From: Paenibacillus profundus
GTDB lineage: Bacteria > Bacillota > Bacilli > Paenibacillales > Paenibacillaceae
Length of the DNA stretch: 64,000 bases
Direction: 5' to 3'
NCBI RefSeq assembly: GCF_021369635.1
Contig: NZ_JAJNBZ010000026.1
Span: 17,677-81,676 of the forward strand
Shown here: positions 26,346 to 35,206 of the stretch, piece after piece
Numbering within the stretch: the stretch's first letter is position 1
Layout: every line of letters starts with the position of its first letter
Program-made: the position numbers and the translations under genes
Notes under the pieces: generated by a model
Seen by the model: only the letters and a program-made list of their open reading frames with translations
Database searches by the model: none
What the model was told of the DNA's origin: nothing

Positions 26346-27428
26346 ATGAGCGCACCTTCGTCAAGAATTGTTGGATTTGACATAGCAAGGGCATTCGCGA
26401 TGCTAGGCATGATGATTGTGAATTTTAAGACAGTAATGAATGCAGGCGAAAATGGACCCGGTTGGCTTATTGCCTTTGCAGGCTTGTTTGAAGGAAGGGC
26501 ATCTGCTGTATTTGTCGTGTTAGCAGGGGTTGGAATTTCATTAATGACTAGGAAAGCAAGAACCTCTAATAATCCTTTACTCATTCAAGATTATAGACAA
26601 ACCATCTGGAAGCGTTCTTTGTTTTTATTCAGTGTAGGAATGCTGCTGTACCTCTTTGGTTGGAGCGGAGACATTTTACATTATTACGGCCTGTATATGC
26701 TGATTGCCTCCTTTTTCATCTTGTCCTCGAACAAGACGATCCTTACAGCTTTTCTGGGTTTTCTGTTCACCGCTCAACTTATGCAGATCGCGCTTAATTA
26801 TTGGCAAGGCTGGAACCCGTTGCTGCCATTTATGGATTATTTGGATTTTTGGACAATCAAAGGATTCCTTCGCAATTTGCTGTACAACGGATATCATCCG
26901 CTGTTTCCATGGTTCTGCTTCTTCCTGCTTGGCATGTGGTTGGGGAGACAGAATGTAATGGACCGTGCTTACCGCAAAAAAATCGTATGTTACTCGATAA
27001 TAACAGCTGTCGTCTTGGAGGCTCTTGCTTTTTATCTCATCAAGGTTTCCAGCTCGGCCATCGGACTCGATGCAGCACAATTTCTGTTTTCAACCAAGAC
27101 TTATCCGCCTAATCTATTTTATATATTATCCAGTTCAAGCACAGCGGTAGCAGTGATTGTTGTCTGTATCTATTTCGCCGAAAAATTCACCGATCACTGG
27201 TTTACCATCACGATGGTCAGGACTGGTCAGCTGGCGCTGACGCATTATATAAGCCATGTATTTATAGGGATAGGTCTATTGGCACTCCTAGGAAAGTTAG
27301 AAAATCAGACACTCGCGTTTTCGATCCTTTATTCGCTCGCATTCTTTTCCGCAAGCGCTTTGTTATCGTACATTTGGAGAAGCAGATTTACACGAGGGCC
27401 GCTTGAAGCCTTGATGAGAAAAATCTAA
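26346..27428 (+). CDS. DUF418-type integral membrane protein
   Basis: A 360-residue protein with about ten membrane segments. The N-terminal GFDIARAFAMLGMMIVNF and FEGRASAVFVVLAGVGISLM are typical of the DUF1624/DUF418 and related acyltransferase-like families, and the C-terminal HYISHVFIGIGLLALLG plus RSRFTRGPLEALMRKI matches the DUF418 domain end. Molecular function is unsettled. A TetR-type palindrome overlaps its promoter region, so it is the likely target of the TetR regulator encoded downstream in the opposite direction. Confidence 0.85.
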   Translation: MSAPSSRIVGFDIARAFAMLGMMIVNFKTVMNAGENGPGWLIAFAGLFEGRASAVFVVLAGVGISLMTRKARTSNNPLLIQDYRQTIWKRSLFLFSVGMLLYLFGWSGDILHYYGLYMLIASFFILSSNKTILTAFLGFLFTAQLMQIALNYWQGWNPLLPFMDYLDFWTIKGFLRNLLYNGYHPLFPWFCFFLLGMWLGRQNVMDRAYRKKIVCYSIITAVVLEALAFYLIKVSSSAIGLDAAQFLFSTKTYPPNLFYILSSSSTAVAVIVVCIYFAEKFTDHWFTITMVRTGQLALTHYISHVFIGIGLLALLGKLENQTLAFSILYSLAFFSASALLSYIWRSRFTRGPLEALMRKI

Positions 27429-27439
27429 CGAAACAAAAA

Positions 27440-27492
27440 GCGGGGGAGTCCCTTAAGTAGAAAAACTACTTTTGAGACTGCCCCTGCGCTTT
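27440..27492. terminator. Bidirectional terminator
   Basis: AGTAG-AAAA-CTACT forms the inner hairpin and GCGGGGGAGTC / GACTGCCCCTGC the outer arms. It lies between the convergent DUF418 and tetR genes. Confidence 0.65.
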
Positions 27493-27529
27493 GCAAATGA
27501 CATTTTAAACGATGCTCTGGCTATCGAGA

Positions 27530-28111
27530 TTAATCTTCACTTTTGAGCACATTATGGACGGCTTCAGCCCAAATCTCATTGTAATCGATTTTGAATCCCA
27601 TGAGCATATAATTGCCGATGTTATCAATAACCATCGAGAGTAATTGTGCCTTGGTTGTCAGCTTCTCATTCGTAACGACTCCGAATTGCGCACCTTTCGT
27701 TAATAAGTCAACGAACCCGTTCATGAACCCTTCTGTTATGCTGTAAAACGTTTGGCGATATTTTTCATTTCGGATGGAAACCAAGATATACTCGTTAATG
27801 ACCCGAGAGAAAAAAGCATCATTCTCTTGATCCTGAATCATTTTAAAGCCATCGGACAACAACTTCGCTTGGAAATTATTTTTCGTATATGCTTCAATCG
27901 TAAAACACTTTGCAAAATCGATTTCTTTACATATTTCCTCGAACAGAAAATCCACTAGTTCTTCTTTAGAGCTAAAATAATAATAGACGGCCGGTTTGGT
28001 AATACCTACTTCCTTGGCAATCATGGCCATACTTGTCTTATCAATCCCATGCTCGGCAAAAAGGGCGTAGGTGGTGTCTACGATTCTTTTGTAAGTCTCC
28101 GTATTGTTCAC
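27530..28111 (-). CDS. TetR-family transcriptional regulator
   Basis: A 193-residue regulator. The N-terminal helix-turn-helix is clear (YALFAEHGIDKTSMAMIAKE, VGITKPAVYYYFSSKEELVD); the C-terminal ligand domain is not assignable. A perfect 16-base palindrome sits 28 bases before its start and a variant precedes the DUF418 gene, so it should repress both itself and that gene. The ligand is unknown. Confidence 0.92.
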   Translation of the reverse strand: MNNTETYKRIVDTTYALFAEHGIDKTSMAMIAKEVGITKPAVYYYFSSKEELVDFLFEEICKEIDFAKCFTIEAYTKNNFQAKLLSDGFKMIQDQENDAFFSRVINEYILVSIRNEKYRQTFYSITEGFMNGFVDLLTKGAQFGVVTNEKLTTKAQLLSMVIDNIGNYMLMGFKIDYNEIWAEAVHNVLKSED

Positions 28112-28138
28112 AGACTGGGCTCCTTCTTCTTCTGTTAA

Positions 28139-28154
28139 TACTTACCGGTAAGTA
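28139..28154. promoter_or_regulatory. TetR operator (autoregulation)
   Basis: TACTTACCGGTAAGTA is a perfect palindrome upstream of the tetR gene; its half-site is repeated at 26298-26315. Confidence 0.8.
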
Positions 28155-28215
28155 AAGAATACAAAAAATAAAAAACAAACGCAAGTTCAGAGCAATCCCT
28201 TCCTTTATGGAGAAG

Positions 28216-28299
28216 GTGGCGGATGAGTCCGGATTGGGGAAGCTTTTTATGAGAACGACAGGTCTGACTCCTCTGCAATATTCCAATCAGACAAGATGA
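28216..28299 (+). pseudogene. C-terminal remnant of an AraC-family regulator
   Basis: The frame reads VADESGLGKLFMRTTGLTPL then QYSNQTR and a stop, the second helix-turn-helix end of AraC proteins (F-x-R-x-x-G-x-T-P-x-x-Y). Nothing upstream continues it. A terminator follows 8 bases later and probably belonged to this gene. Confidence 0.6.
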
Positions 28300-28306
28300 A
28301 ACTAAG

Positions 28307-28344
28307 GCCGCTTCCCGGAATTTTAACCAGGGAACGGCTTTTTT
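28307..28344 (+). terminator. Terminator of the lost AraC gene
   Basis: GCCGCTTCCC pairs with GGGAACGGC, then TTTTTT. Confidence 0.8.
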
Positions 28345-28519
28345 GCAATCCATACATTTGTCGGGGAATTATAGAAACGCCGTTCGCTCTGCAAGCAACG
28401 AATGGTTGCTCAGCCTAAGCAAGTTCAACGTCCTTTCTCCAATCGTAAGTTTGTTCCATTATGGTATAATTGCTACATATAAACAGCACTATGAATATTA
28501 AAAAGAGGAGCTGGTTATC

Positions 28520-29497
28520 ATGAATTTTCGCCGCCTTGGCAATAGCGGGTTGAAAGTGTCTGCATTAGGATTAGGGACGAACGCATTCGGGAAACGTTCC
28601 GACAAACAGACCTCGATCCGAATTATACATAAGGCTTTGGATCACGGGATCAATTTCATAGACACGGCCAATATTTATGCGAATTCCGAATCAGAGCGAA
28701 TTATCGGACAGGCATTGGAAGGAAGACGTCATAACGTGGTGTTGGCGACAAAAGCCGGGTTAGTTCGCGGGGAAGGTCCGAATGATCGCGGGTCGTCACG
28801 CTACCACTTGCAGCAAGAGCTGGACAACAGTCTGATGCGGTTGAAGACGGATTATGTCGATCTTTATCAAATCCACACGTTCGATCCCCATACACCGCTG
28901 GAAGAAACGTTAAGGGCGTTGGACGACATGGTTCGTTCGGGAAAAGTACGTTACATCGGGGCGTCGAATTATGCGGCTTGGGAGTTGATGAAGGCTGTAG
29001 GCATGAGCGAGCACCTTGGATTGAACCGCTATGTGTCCATTCAGACAAGCTACTCTCTCGCCGATCGGACTCCAGAGCAAGAGCTCGTCCCTCTATGTCA
29101 GGATCAGGGGATTGGAATCATCCCGTATTTTCCGCTTGCCGGTGGTATTTTGAGCGGGAAATACAGTTCTACGGAAGCGGTACCGGAAGGTTCGCGGGCG
29201 GAAACCGATCCTAATTTTAGTAAGTTCCTTAATGATGACCGCATTGCTCTGAGCAGAAATATTAGCAGTGTTGCTCACGACTTGGGCTGCACTCCCGGTG
29301 CGCTTTCCCTGTCTTGGCTCATTCACAGACCTTCCGTGTCAACCGTTATCGTAGGTGCTACAAAGGTTGAACAACTAGAGGAGAATCTGCACAGCATATC
29401 GATAAAGCTGGATGCGAATCAACTGGAAGAGCTGGATCAAATCAGTTATCCTTTCCGCTATGGAGAGCCGTTCGCTGTTTACCGATTGCCAGAGTGA
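28520..29497 (+). CDS. Aldo/keto reductase
   Basis: A 325-residue NADPH-dependent oxidoreductase with the (beta/alpha)8 fold. The catalytic tetrad is visible: D48-region FIDTANIYANSESERI (Asp, Tyr), LATKAGLVRG (Lys) and VDLYQIHTFDPHTPLEET (His), with the C-terminal cofactor-binding STVIVGATKVEQLEENLHS. It is closest to the YhdN/YajO-like group; the substrate cannot be deduced. TATAAT near 28465 and GAGGAG precede the start. It is monocistronic. Confidence 0.92.
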   Translation: MNFRRLGNSGLKVSALGLGTNAFGKRSDKQTSIRIIHKALDHGINFIDTANIYANSESERIIGQALEGRRHNVVLATKAGLVRGEGPNDRGSSRYHLQQELDNSLMRLKTDYVDLYQIHTFDPHTPLEETLRALDDMVRSGKVRYIGASNYAAWELMKAVGMSEHLGLNRYVSIQTSYSLADRTPEQELVPLCQDQGIGIIPYFPLAGGILSGKYSSTEAVPEGSRAETDPNFSKFLNDDRIALSRNISSVAHDLGCTPGALSLSWLIHRPSVSTVIVGATKVEQLEENLHSISIKLDANQLEELDQISYPFRYGEPFAVYRLPE

Positions 29498-29540
29498 AAA
29501 AAATTTCCTAATTCGATAAAATGAATGGCACCGCGGGTTC

Positions 29541-29571
29541 ATCTCGTCTCTTCATGAGACGAGATTTTTTA
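29541..29571 (+). terminator. Terminator, repeated downstream of the AGCS gene
   Basis: ATCTCGTCTC-TTCAT-GAGACGAGAT plus TTTTTT. The stem and 5' flank recur at 31543. Confidence 0.9.
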
Positions 29572-29717
29572 ATTATCCTGGGGGCCCATATCATAATGCT
29601 CTATAGGCAGAAAAGGGAGAAATACGCATAATGTACATTTTCATTGCATATATTCATGAACGTGCATAAGTGAAGGCTAAAGAGAGCCTCAGGGGATATA
29701 TTACCATTTAATCAGCC

Positions 29718-29746
29718 TTGCGAAATGATAGTCTGTTCTCTATAAT
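29718..29746 (+). promoter_or_regulatory. Promoter of the glycine riboswitch
   Basis: TTGCGA (29718-29723), 17-base spacer, TATAAT (29741-29746). Confidence 0.65.
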
Positions 29747-29769
29747 GTAGTATAAAACTTTATAGCTGG

Positions 29770-29972
29770 ATGAAGTTTACGGGAGACAGGCAGCAGTCTG
29801 GCCGAAGGGGTAAAGCTCTCAGGCGCTTGAATTATCGAATGAAGAATTCGAATGCAATGCAAGCAGGACCGTAGATGGACAGGACTCTGGAGAGACTCCG
29901 TCATGGAGCACCGAAGGGGCAATACGGGTGATTTCACACGTTAAAACTCTCAGGTAAAAGGACAGGGATTGC
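29770..29972 (+). ncRNA. Glycine riboswitch (gcvT type), tandem aptamers
   Basis: Two aptamers in series. Aptamer 1 shows GGGAGACAGGC, GGCCGAAGGGGTAAAGC and CTCTCAGGC (29781-29824). Aptamer 2 shows GACTCTGGAGAGACTCC, CACCGAAGGGGCAA and CTCTCAGGTAAAAGGACAGGG (29882-29967). These are the conserved blocks of the gcvT motif. It precedes an AGCS amino-acid symporter, with a terminator at 30055 as the expression platform. Class knowledge: such switches can turn genes on or off; which applies here cannot be told without folding the antiterminator. Confidence 0.93.
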
Positions 29973-30054
29973 AGAAGTGCAGGCATCGTTTTGCGTTGGA
30001 ATTGTGACTAATTTCACTTTTTCTCGTATTTGCTATTCTGCAAAAATGTCCCCG

Positions 30055-30083
30055 GAGTCAAATCAACCGATTTGGCTCTTTTT
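30055..30083 (+). terminator. Expression-platform terminator of the glycine riboswitch
   Basis: GAGTCAAATC-AACC-GATTTGGCTC followed by TTTTT, 43 bases before the AGCS start codon. Confidence 0.85.
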
Positions 30084-30125
30084 CATGTCGTTCGGCAATA
30101 AATAAAGATCATGAGGGGAATTTCT

Positions 30126-31475
30126 ATGCACATGTTAGAACAATGGTTAGGCAGCGTGAATCGTTTTGTATGGGGGCCGCCGCTTCTTATTTTGTTGGTA
30201 GGAACGGGAATTATATTTACATTCCGCCTTGGATTGCTGCAGGTGATTCGTCTGCCTCTTGCCCTGAAGCTTGTGTTCAAAGCTAAAAATGAAGGCGAAG
30301 GTGACGTAACCAGCTTTGGTGCGCTGGCTACCGCTTTGGCGGCAACGATCGGTACGGGCAACATTGTCGGGGTAGCTACTGCGATTAAAATAGGTGGACC
30401 TGGTGCGTTATTTTGGATGTGGATGGCGGCGTTCTTTGGAATGGCAACCAAGTATGCAGAAGGACTATTGGCCGTAAAATTTCGGAAGATTGACGATAAT
30501 GGACAGATATCGGGCGGCCCTATGTATTACATTGAAAAAGGTTTGGGCATTAAATTTAAACCGCTTGCCGTTTTCTTCGCCGTGAGCGGAGTATTGGTTG
30601 CACTGTTTGGAGTGGGCACCTTCCCGCAAATCAATGCAATCGTGTCTTCCGCGCAGTCAAGCTTGGGCATCCCCGTAGTTGTTACGGCGGGTGTTGTGAC
30701 TCTGTTGACAGCATTGGTGACAATTGGGGGGCTCAAGAGCATCTCGCATGTAACGACCAAAGTCGTACCTGTGATGGCCATTATTTATTTGATAGCGAGC
30801 AGCATTGTCCTTATTGTTTTTGCGGATCAGATTCCTCATGCGCTGTCGCTCATATTACATGGCGCCTTTAACGCGACAGCAGCAGGGGGCGGATTCCTCG
30901 GCGCAACGGTCATGATGGCGATTCGGAATGGTATCGCAAGAGGTGTATTTTCCAATGAATCTGGTCTGGGCAGCGCTCCGATTGCGGCAGCTGCGGCAAA
31001 GGTGAAGTGGCCTGCGGAGCAAGGGCTTGTATCCATGACGGGCACATTTTTCGATACGATTATTATTTGTTCTCTGACGGGATTGACATTGATTATAACC
31101 GGGGTTTGGAACGGCTCGACTGATGGGGCAGAGATGACCCAAGCGGCGTTTGATGCAGCTATGCCGTATGGATCCATCATTTTGATGTTTTGCCTTATAC
31201 TGTTCGCTTTTACCACGATTCTAGGCTGGAATTATTACGGCGAACGTTGCATGGAATATTTATTTGGAGTCAAATCCATTCTGCCTTACCGCATCGTGTT
31301 CATCGTCCTGATCGGTCTGGGCGCGTTCATCAAGCTTGAGCTGATTTGGCAGCTCTCGGACATTGTGAATGGCTTAATGGCTCTGCCGAACCTCGTCGCG
31401 CTGCTAGGTCTATCCGGTGTGGTTGTGACGGAAACTCGTCTTTATCTGAAGCATATGAAAACACATAAAAAGTGA
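30126..31475 (+). CDS. AGCS-family sodium:alanine/glycine symporter
   Basis: A 449-residue transporter with about eleven membrane helices. Family signatures are SFGALATALAATIGTGNIVG, GPGALFWMWMAAFFGMATKYAEG, IARGVFSNESGLGSAPIA and FAFTTILGWNYYGERC. It imports glycine or alanine with sodium. The upstream glycine riboswitch implies that expression follows intracellular glycine, so glycine is the likely substrate. ATG 30126 has GAGGGGA 7 bases upstream; an in-frame ATG at 30111 lies on that site. Confidence 0.94.
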   Translation: MHMLEQWLGSVNRFVWGPPLLILLVGTGIIFTFRLGLLQVIRLPLALKLVFKAKNEGEGDVTSFGALATALAATIGTGNIVGVATAIKIGGPGALFWMWMAAFFGMATKYAEGLLAVKFRKIDDNGQISGGPMYYIEKGLGIKFKPLAVFFAVSGVLVALFGVGTFPQINAIVSSAQSSLGIPVVVTAGVVTLLTALVTIGGLKSISHVTTKVVPVMAIIYLIASSIVLIVFADQIPHALSLILHGAFNATAAGGGFLGATVMMAIRNGIARGVFSNESGLGSAPIAAAAAKVKWPAEQGLVSMTGTFFDTIIICSLTGLTLIITGVWNGSTDGAEMTQAAFDAAMPYGSIILMFCLILFAFTTILGWNYYGERCMEYLFGVKSILPYRIVFIVLIGLGAFIKLELIWQLSDIVNGLMALPNLVALLGLSGVVVTETRLYLKHMKTHKK

Positions 31476-31542
31476 GAGGATGAAAGGTTGGAGCTGCTTC
31501 TTTTGTTGTTCAATCTGTTATCAAGAGTGCTACCGTGAGTTC

Positions 31543-31574
31543 ATCTCGTCTCTTAGGGAGACGAGATTTTTTTA
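31543..31574 (+). terminator. Terminator of the AGCS gene
   Basis: ATCTCGTCTC-TTAGG-GAGACGAGAT then TTTTTTT; same stem as 29541. Confidence 0.9.
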
Positions 31575-31657
31575 TGTAAATCAAGGCATCTTTGTTAATT
31601 CTGTGCTGTGAACATTGGACAGATGGAACCAAGCATGAGAAAATAAGAACCTGACAT

Positions 31658-31672
31658 TGAGAATCATTCTTA
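31658..31672. promoter_or_regulatory. Fur box
   Basis: TGAGAATCATTCTTA is a good match to the 7-1-7 Fur/PerR-type box (TGATAATNATTATCA), 34 bases before the Btr-like gene. Confidence 0.75.
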
Positions 31673-31705
31673 CTCATATGGAAAAATCATTATGTTTAGA
31701 TTTAG

Positions 31706-33346
31706 ATGAAGCTGGAGGAAAGAGAAGTGGACGAAGGGAAACATCATATTTTTTTACATAAATCATTGCTTCAAATCAAACAAATCGAATGCATAGCAGT
31801 CGATGCTACGTCGGGCTGGGAGAGACATGAGCTTGCTTCTCATACCTTATTGTTCGTGACGGAGGGTCACGGAAAACTATACATGAACGATGAACTTCAA
31901 CCGATAGATCTATCACGGAAATCCGTTTATTTGTTGCCTGCTGGCTTCGTGCTTGCAGCTGAAAGCGACCCGACTCAATGTCTGAGTCTGTGCAGAATTG
32001 CGTTTGACATGTTTCGCGTTACGGAATGGACCGAGCTGAGAAGAGTGTATGAGAAGGAGTTAACGCTTCCCGAACATGGGGAAATCCGGGTCAAGCAGTA
32101 CCAACGCGTTCGGCATCTGATTCAATTATTGACTAGGGGAAGAGCTTCTCTAAACGAAATGGAAGATTCACGCAAGCAATTGTACTTGCATGAGCTGCTG
32201 TGCGTACTATTGGATAACAAAGCAGCGCCTATTTCCGAGCGCACCGAAAAATCGCTGGAAGGCACGATTCAGTACATGCAGCAGACTTATCATACGGATA
32301 TCACCCTAGGGAAGCTGGCGGACATGGCGGGTATGCACCCCTCGTACTATTCCCAGCTTTTTAAACAAAAAATGAAGAAAAGCCCAATCGAGTATTTGAC
32401 CGATTTGCGTATGAACCAGGCAAAGGAGCACCTGCTGGTATCGCGCGAGAAAATTCGTGACATCGCCCGTGATGTTGGATATAAAGATGAGTTTTATTTC
32501 AGCAGGAGGTTCAAAGTGTACAATGGCATAGCGCCAACCGTGTACATTAAGAAACATCATAGCAATATCGTATCTCTTTCGCATCCTTATACAGATCATT
32601 TATTAACGCTAGGCGTAAAGCCATTCGCAACACACATCGATAAGGAATCGCCATCCATGACCAAGCCGGTCTATGATCGGGTATGGGAAGACTTCAGGCA
32701 AACTTTATTGAAGCAAAAGCCTGATTTGATTTTATGCAAGGACCACATTTCGCTGCAAATGAGAAAGTATATAGGTGACATTGCACCGGTTGTGACGATT
32801 CCCTGGACGCGATTGGACTTGTTCGGACATTTGCATGAAATAGCCCGGCTTGTGGGCAAAGAACAGGCAGCTCGAGAGTGGATAGAACGCCACGAACAGA
32901 GAGCGGAACGCGAGCAAAAAAAAGTAAAAGCGGTTATCGGCGATGGAACGGTCGGGCTGCTCACGCTTGTCGATAACAAAGTGAAGCTTTACGGCGCACG
33001 CAACATCGGGCATGTGTTTTATCGTTCCTTGCAGTTAACCCCCCCGGATCGGATACAAAAAGAAATGGATAAGCATATGCCTGGTACGGTCTTTAATTGG
33101 ACGTCTGCAACCACAAAAAATCTATCTGATTACGAAACCGATCATCTTTTCATCGTGGTCAAGACGGAAGGAGAGGCAAAAAGCAGATTAAAAGAATGGC
33201 AAGCGAGTGAGAGCTGGAACCAGCATCCGGCCGTCAAGCATAATCGGGTATATGTGTTGGATTGGGACAAATGGATGGTATACGCTCCGCGTTCTATCGA
33301 TCAGCAGTTGGACGAAGCGGTGACGCTGCTCACGGCATTAAGGTGA
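31706..33346 (+). CDS. AraC-type regulator fused to a siderophore-binding domain (Btr-like)
   Basis: A 546-residue fusion. An N-terminal sensory part (1-180) is followed by an AraC helix-turn-helix (about 185-285: ITLGKLADMAGMHPSYYSQL, IRDIARDVGYKDEFYFSRRF) and a periplasmic-binding-protein fold like FeuA/FhuD (290-546: HPYTDHLLTLGVKPFATHID, KPDLILCKDHIS). In B. subtilis the equivalent, Btr, senses Fe-bacillibactin and activates its uptake genes. Here a Fur box precedes it and the binding lipoprotein follows 117 bases after. Start 31706 has GGAGG? not clear; AAGCTGGAGG overlaps, so the N-terminus may be shorter. Confidence 0.88.
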   Translation: MKLEEREVDEGKHHIFLHKSLLQIKQIECIAVDATSGWERHELASHTLLFVTEGHGKLYMNDELQPIDLSRKSVYLLPAGFVLAAESDPTQCLSLCRIAFDMFRVTEWTELRRVYEKELTLPEHGEIRVKQYQRVRHLIQLLTRGRASLNEMEDSRKQLYLHELLCVLLDNKAAPISERTEKSLEGTIQYMQQTYHTDITLGKLADMAGMHPSYYSQLFKQKMKKSPIEYLTDLRMNQAKEHLLVSREKIRDIARDVGYKDEFYFSRRFKVYNGIAPTVYIKKHHSNIVSLSHPYTDHLLTLGVKPFATHIDKESPSMTKPVYDRVWEDFRQTLLKQKPDLILCKDHISLQMRKYIGDIAPVVTIPWTRLDLFGHLHEIARLVGKEQAAREWIERHEQRAEREQKKVKAVIGDGTVGLLTLVDNKVKLYGARNIGHVFYRSLQLTPPDRIQKEMDKHMPGTVFNWTSATTKNLSDYETDHLFIVVKTEGEAKSRLKEWQASESWNQHPAVKHNRVYVLDWDKWMVYAPRSIDQQLDEAVTLLTALR

Positions 33347-33405
33347 AGATAATCCAAATTCAAATCTAAAGATATGACATGGATTTTTCAGAGGAATGTT
33401 GTCAT

Positions 33406-33424
33406 AATAATGATTATCATTATC
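33406..33424. promoter_or_regulatory. Fur box
   Basis: AATAATGATTATCATTATC matches 17 of 19 positions of the classical Fur box GATAATGATAATCATTATC. It lies 40 bases before the binding lipoprotein ATG. Confidence 0.88.
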
Positions 33425-33463
33425 ATCTTACATAATAATTCAACTCAAAGGGGTTTTTTCGAA

Positions 33464-34435
33464 ATGTTTACACGCCATCGGACCATGATGTTTACTTTCA
33501 TATGTTGTTTGCTAGTAATGGTTGTTACGGCTTGCAGCGAGGCAGCGTCGACGAATACACAGGGCGGAACGGATCAAGCAACACTTTCTCAAGCTGATGC
33601 CATCGATAATAAGCAGGATGCCAAAGCAGCAGGATCAGACAAACGGATTGCGGTGCTATCCATTCCTTTTACGAGCGATTTGCTTGCTTTGGGAATTACT
33701 CCTGCAGGTGCTGTCACCCAAAAAGGAAAAGAGTTTCTCCCTCATGTAGCTGATCTCTTGAACAACACACAAAATTTAGGCAATTCTCAAGAGCCCAACC
33801 TTGAAGCAATCGTGAGCATTGAACCAGAACTTATTATTGCACAGGAGGAGCTTATACAGGGGAAAAAGGAGGAGCTTGAGAAAATTGCTCCAACGATTGT
33901 GCTTAATTTTAGAAATTCGACCTGGCAAGATCAATTGTCGCAGCTCGGCAAGGCGACAGGACGGGAAAAAGAAGCTGACGCGTTTATTTCCAACTATAAT
34001 CAAGAAGCCGCCAGTGCGAAAGAAAAGGTTAAGCAAGCTCTTGGAGATGAAACCGTAATGGTTCTGCGCGTGCTCAAAAAAGAATTCAGAGTATATGGGC
34101 TAGACCGTAATTACGGCTCGTTGCTTTACGAAGACTTGGGGATTAAACCTGCCAAAGGATTGGAAAACATGGGACAAGGAAAGGAAGGACCGCAAGCCAT
34201 ATCCAGAGAACTGCTGCCGGATTTCGATCCTGATCATATCTTGCTTGAGGTTTCCGCCGACGCTGCCGCACAGCAGCTGTTCAAAGAGTTGGAGGAGAGT
34301 GCTATCTGGAAAAATATGAAGGCCGTCAAAAATGGCAATGTGCATGCGATTGAACAACAGCCATGGTTGGATTATTCGGCGATAGGCCAGCTTAAATCTT
34401 TGGAAGAAGCGGTAAAGCTATTTACCCAAAAATAA
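33464..34435 (+). CDS. Iron-siderophore ABC transporter substrate-binding lipoprotein
   Basis: A 323-residue lipoprotein. The signal peptide ends in the lipobox VVTAC (C24). The mature part is a class III binding-protein fold: KRIAVLSIPFTSDLLALGIT, PNLEAIVSIEPELIIAQEEL and a C-terminal HAIEQQPWLDYSAIGQLKSL. It captures ferric siderophore at the membrane. ATG 33464 is chosen over an upstream start because the lipoprotein signal begins there and GGGG lies 11 bases before. No permease or ATPase gene follows; a terminator does. Confidence 0.92.
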   Translation: MFTRHRTMMFTFICCLLVMVVTACSEAASTNTQGGTDQATLSQADAIDNKQDAKAAGSDKRIAVLSIPFTSDLLALGITPAGAVTQKGKEFLPHVADLLNNTQNLGNSQEPNLEAIVSIEPELIIAQEELIQGKKEELEKIAPTIVLNFRNSTWQDQLSQLGKATGREKEADAFISNYNQEAASAKEKVKQALGDETVMVLRVLKKEFRVYGLDRNYGSLLYEDLGIKPAKGLENMGQGKEGPQAISRELLPDFDPDHILLEVSADAAAQQLFKELEESAIWKNMKAVKNGNVHAIEQQPWLDYSAIGQLKSLEEAVKLFTQK

Positions 34436-34456
34436 GAGACGGGAATCTCAGTAAAA

Positions 34457-34486
34457 CAAGCGCCATCCATATGAGGATGGCGCTTG
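34457..34486. terminator. Bidirectional terminator
   Basis: CAAGCGCCATCC-ATATGA-GGATGGCGCTTG, a perfect 12-base stem between convergent genes. The T-tract is weak (TTGATTG). Confidence 0.75.
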
Positions 34487-34506
34487 TTGATTGTAATACA
34501 CTTCTG

Positions 34507-34953
34507 TTACACTCCCTGATAATGTATCCAGTGTCCTAGCCGAAAAGGCATACCCGTAATTTGTATCGTAGATTGTTTTGCGTTTTGCAAATGCGCTTCA
34601 GCGTAATCCTGCCACAGTATAATGTTTTCGATTACGGGTTTGAAAGAAGCAGGGGCGGCATCCCTCATGACAAATAAACCGGAATGCACGTTGCGATCCA
34701 ACTGTTCGGCATTTTGAATGCAGGCAACCAATGTTTCAACAATGGAAGGTGCACTTTCACCATTCAGCAATCTTTGGGCGGAACCGGTTGCCGTCACCCG
34801 ATGATAAGATGCCGGGACGAGACTTGCATGCATTTCTGCATTTCCTTGTAAATCTGTCGTCTCGGGGATATGAAATAACTCCGAGCTAATGGAACAAACC
34901 ATCTGTTCACTATACAGACTATTGTATAATTCGGTTACAACAGGCTGCCACAT
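34507..34953 (-). CDS. Hypothetical protein
   Basis: A 148-residue soluble protein of unknown function. Blocks visible are HASLVPASYHRVTATGSAQR, SAPSIVETLVACIQNAEQLD and ENIILWQDYAEAHLQNAKQS. It looks all-helical, four-helix-bundle-like, perhaps related to DUF2935/DinB-type folds, but no metal triad is clear. ATG 34953 has TTGAGG 8 bases upstream; a TTG further out is possible. Confidence 0.6.
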   Translation of the reverse strand: MWQPVVTELYNSLYSEQMVCSISSELFHIPETTDLQGNAEMHASLVPASYHRVTATGSAQRLLNGESAPSIVETLVACIQNAEQLDRNVHSGLFVMRDAAPASFKPVIENIILWQDYAEAHLQNAKQSTIQITGMPFRLGHWIHYQGV

Positions 34954-35206
34954 TTCGTTTTGCCTCAATAACAACACCTACTTGACATTTTTGGGCTGAT
35001 CTCCTGCTTCATCTTATGTCGTATCTAACGATTTGCTACATTAATCACTTGAAATTGATTGAAACGCAAGTATGGTTGCACAACGGCACAAACATCGTAC
35101 ATTCCCTACACTTAATATAGTTTTTTGTATAGAATAACAAATTTGGGTTTACTCTATATCTCGTATTGTTCGACTGCAAGAGTGAATGAAAGGACGGTTA
35201 GCCGTT

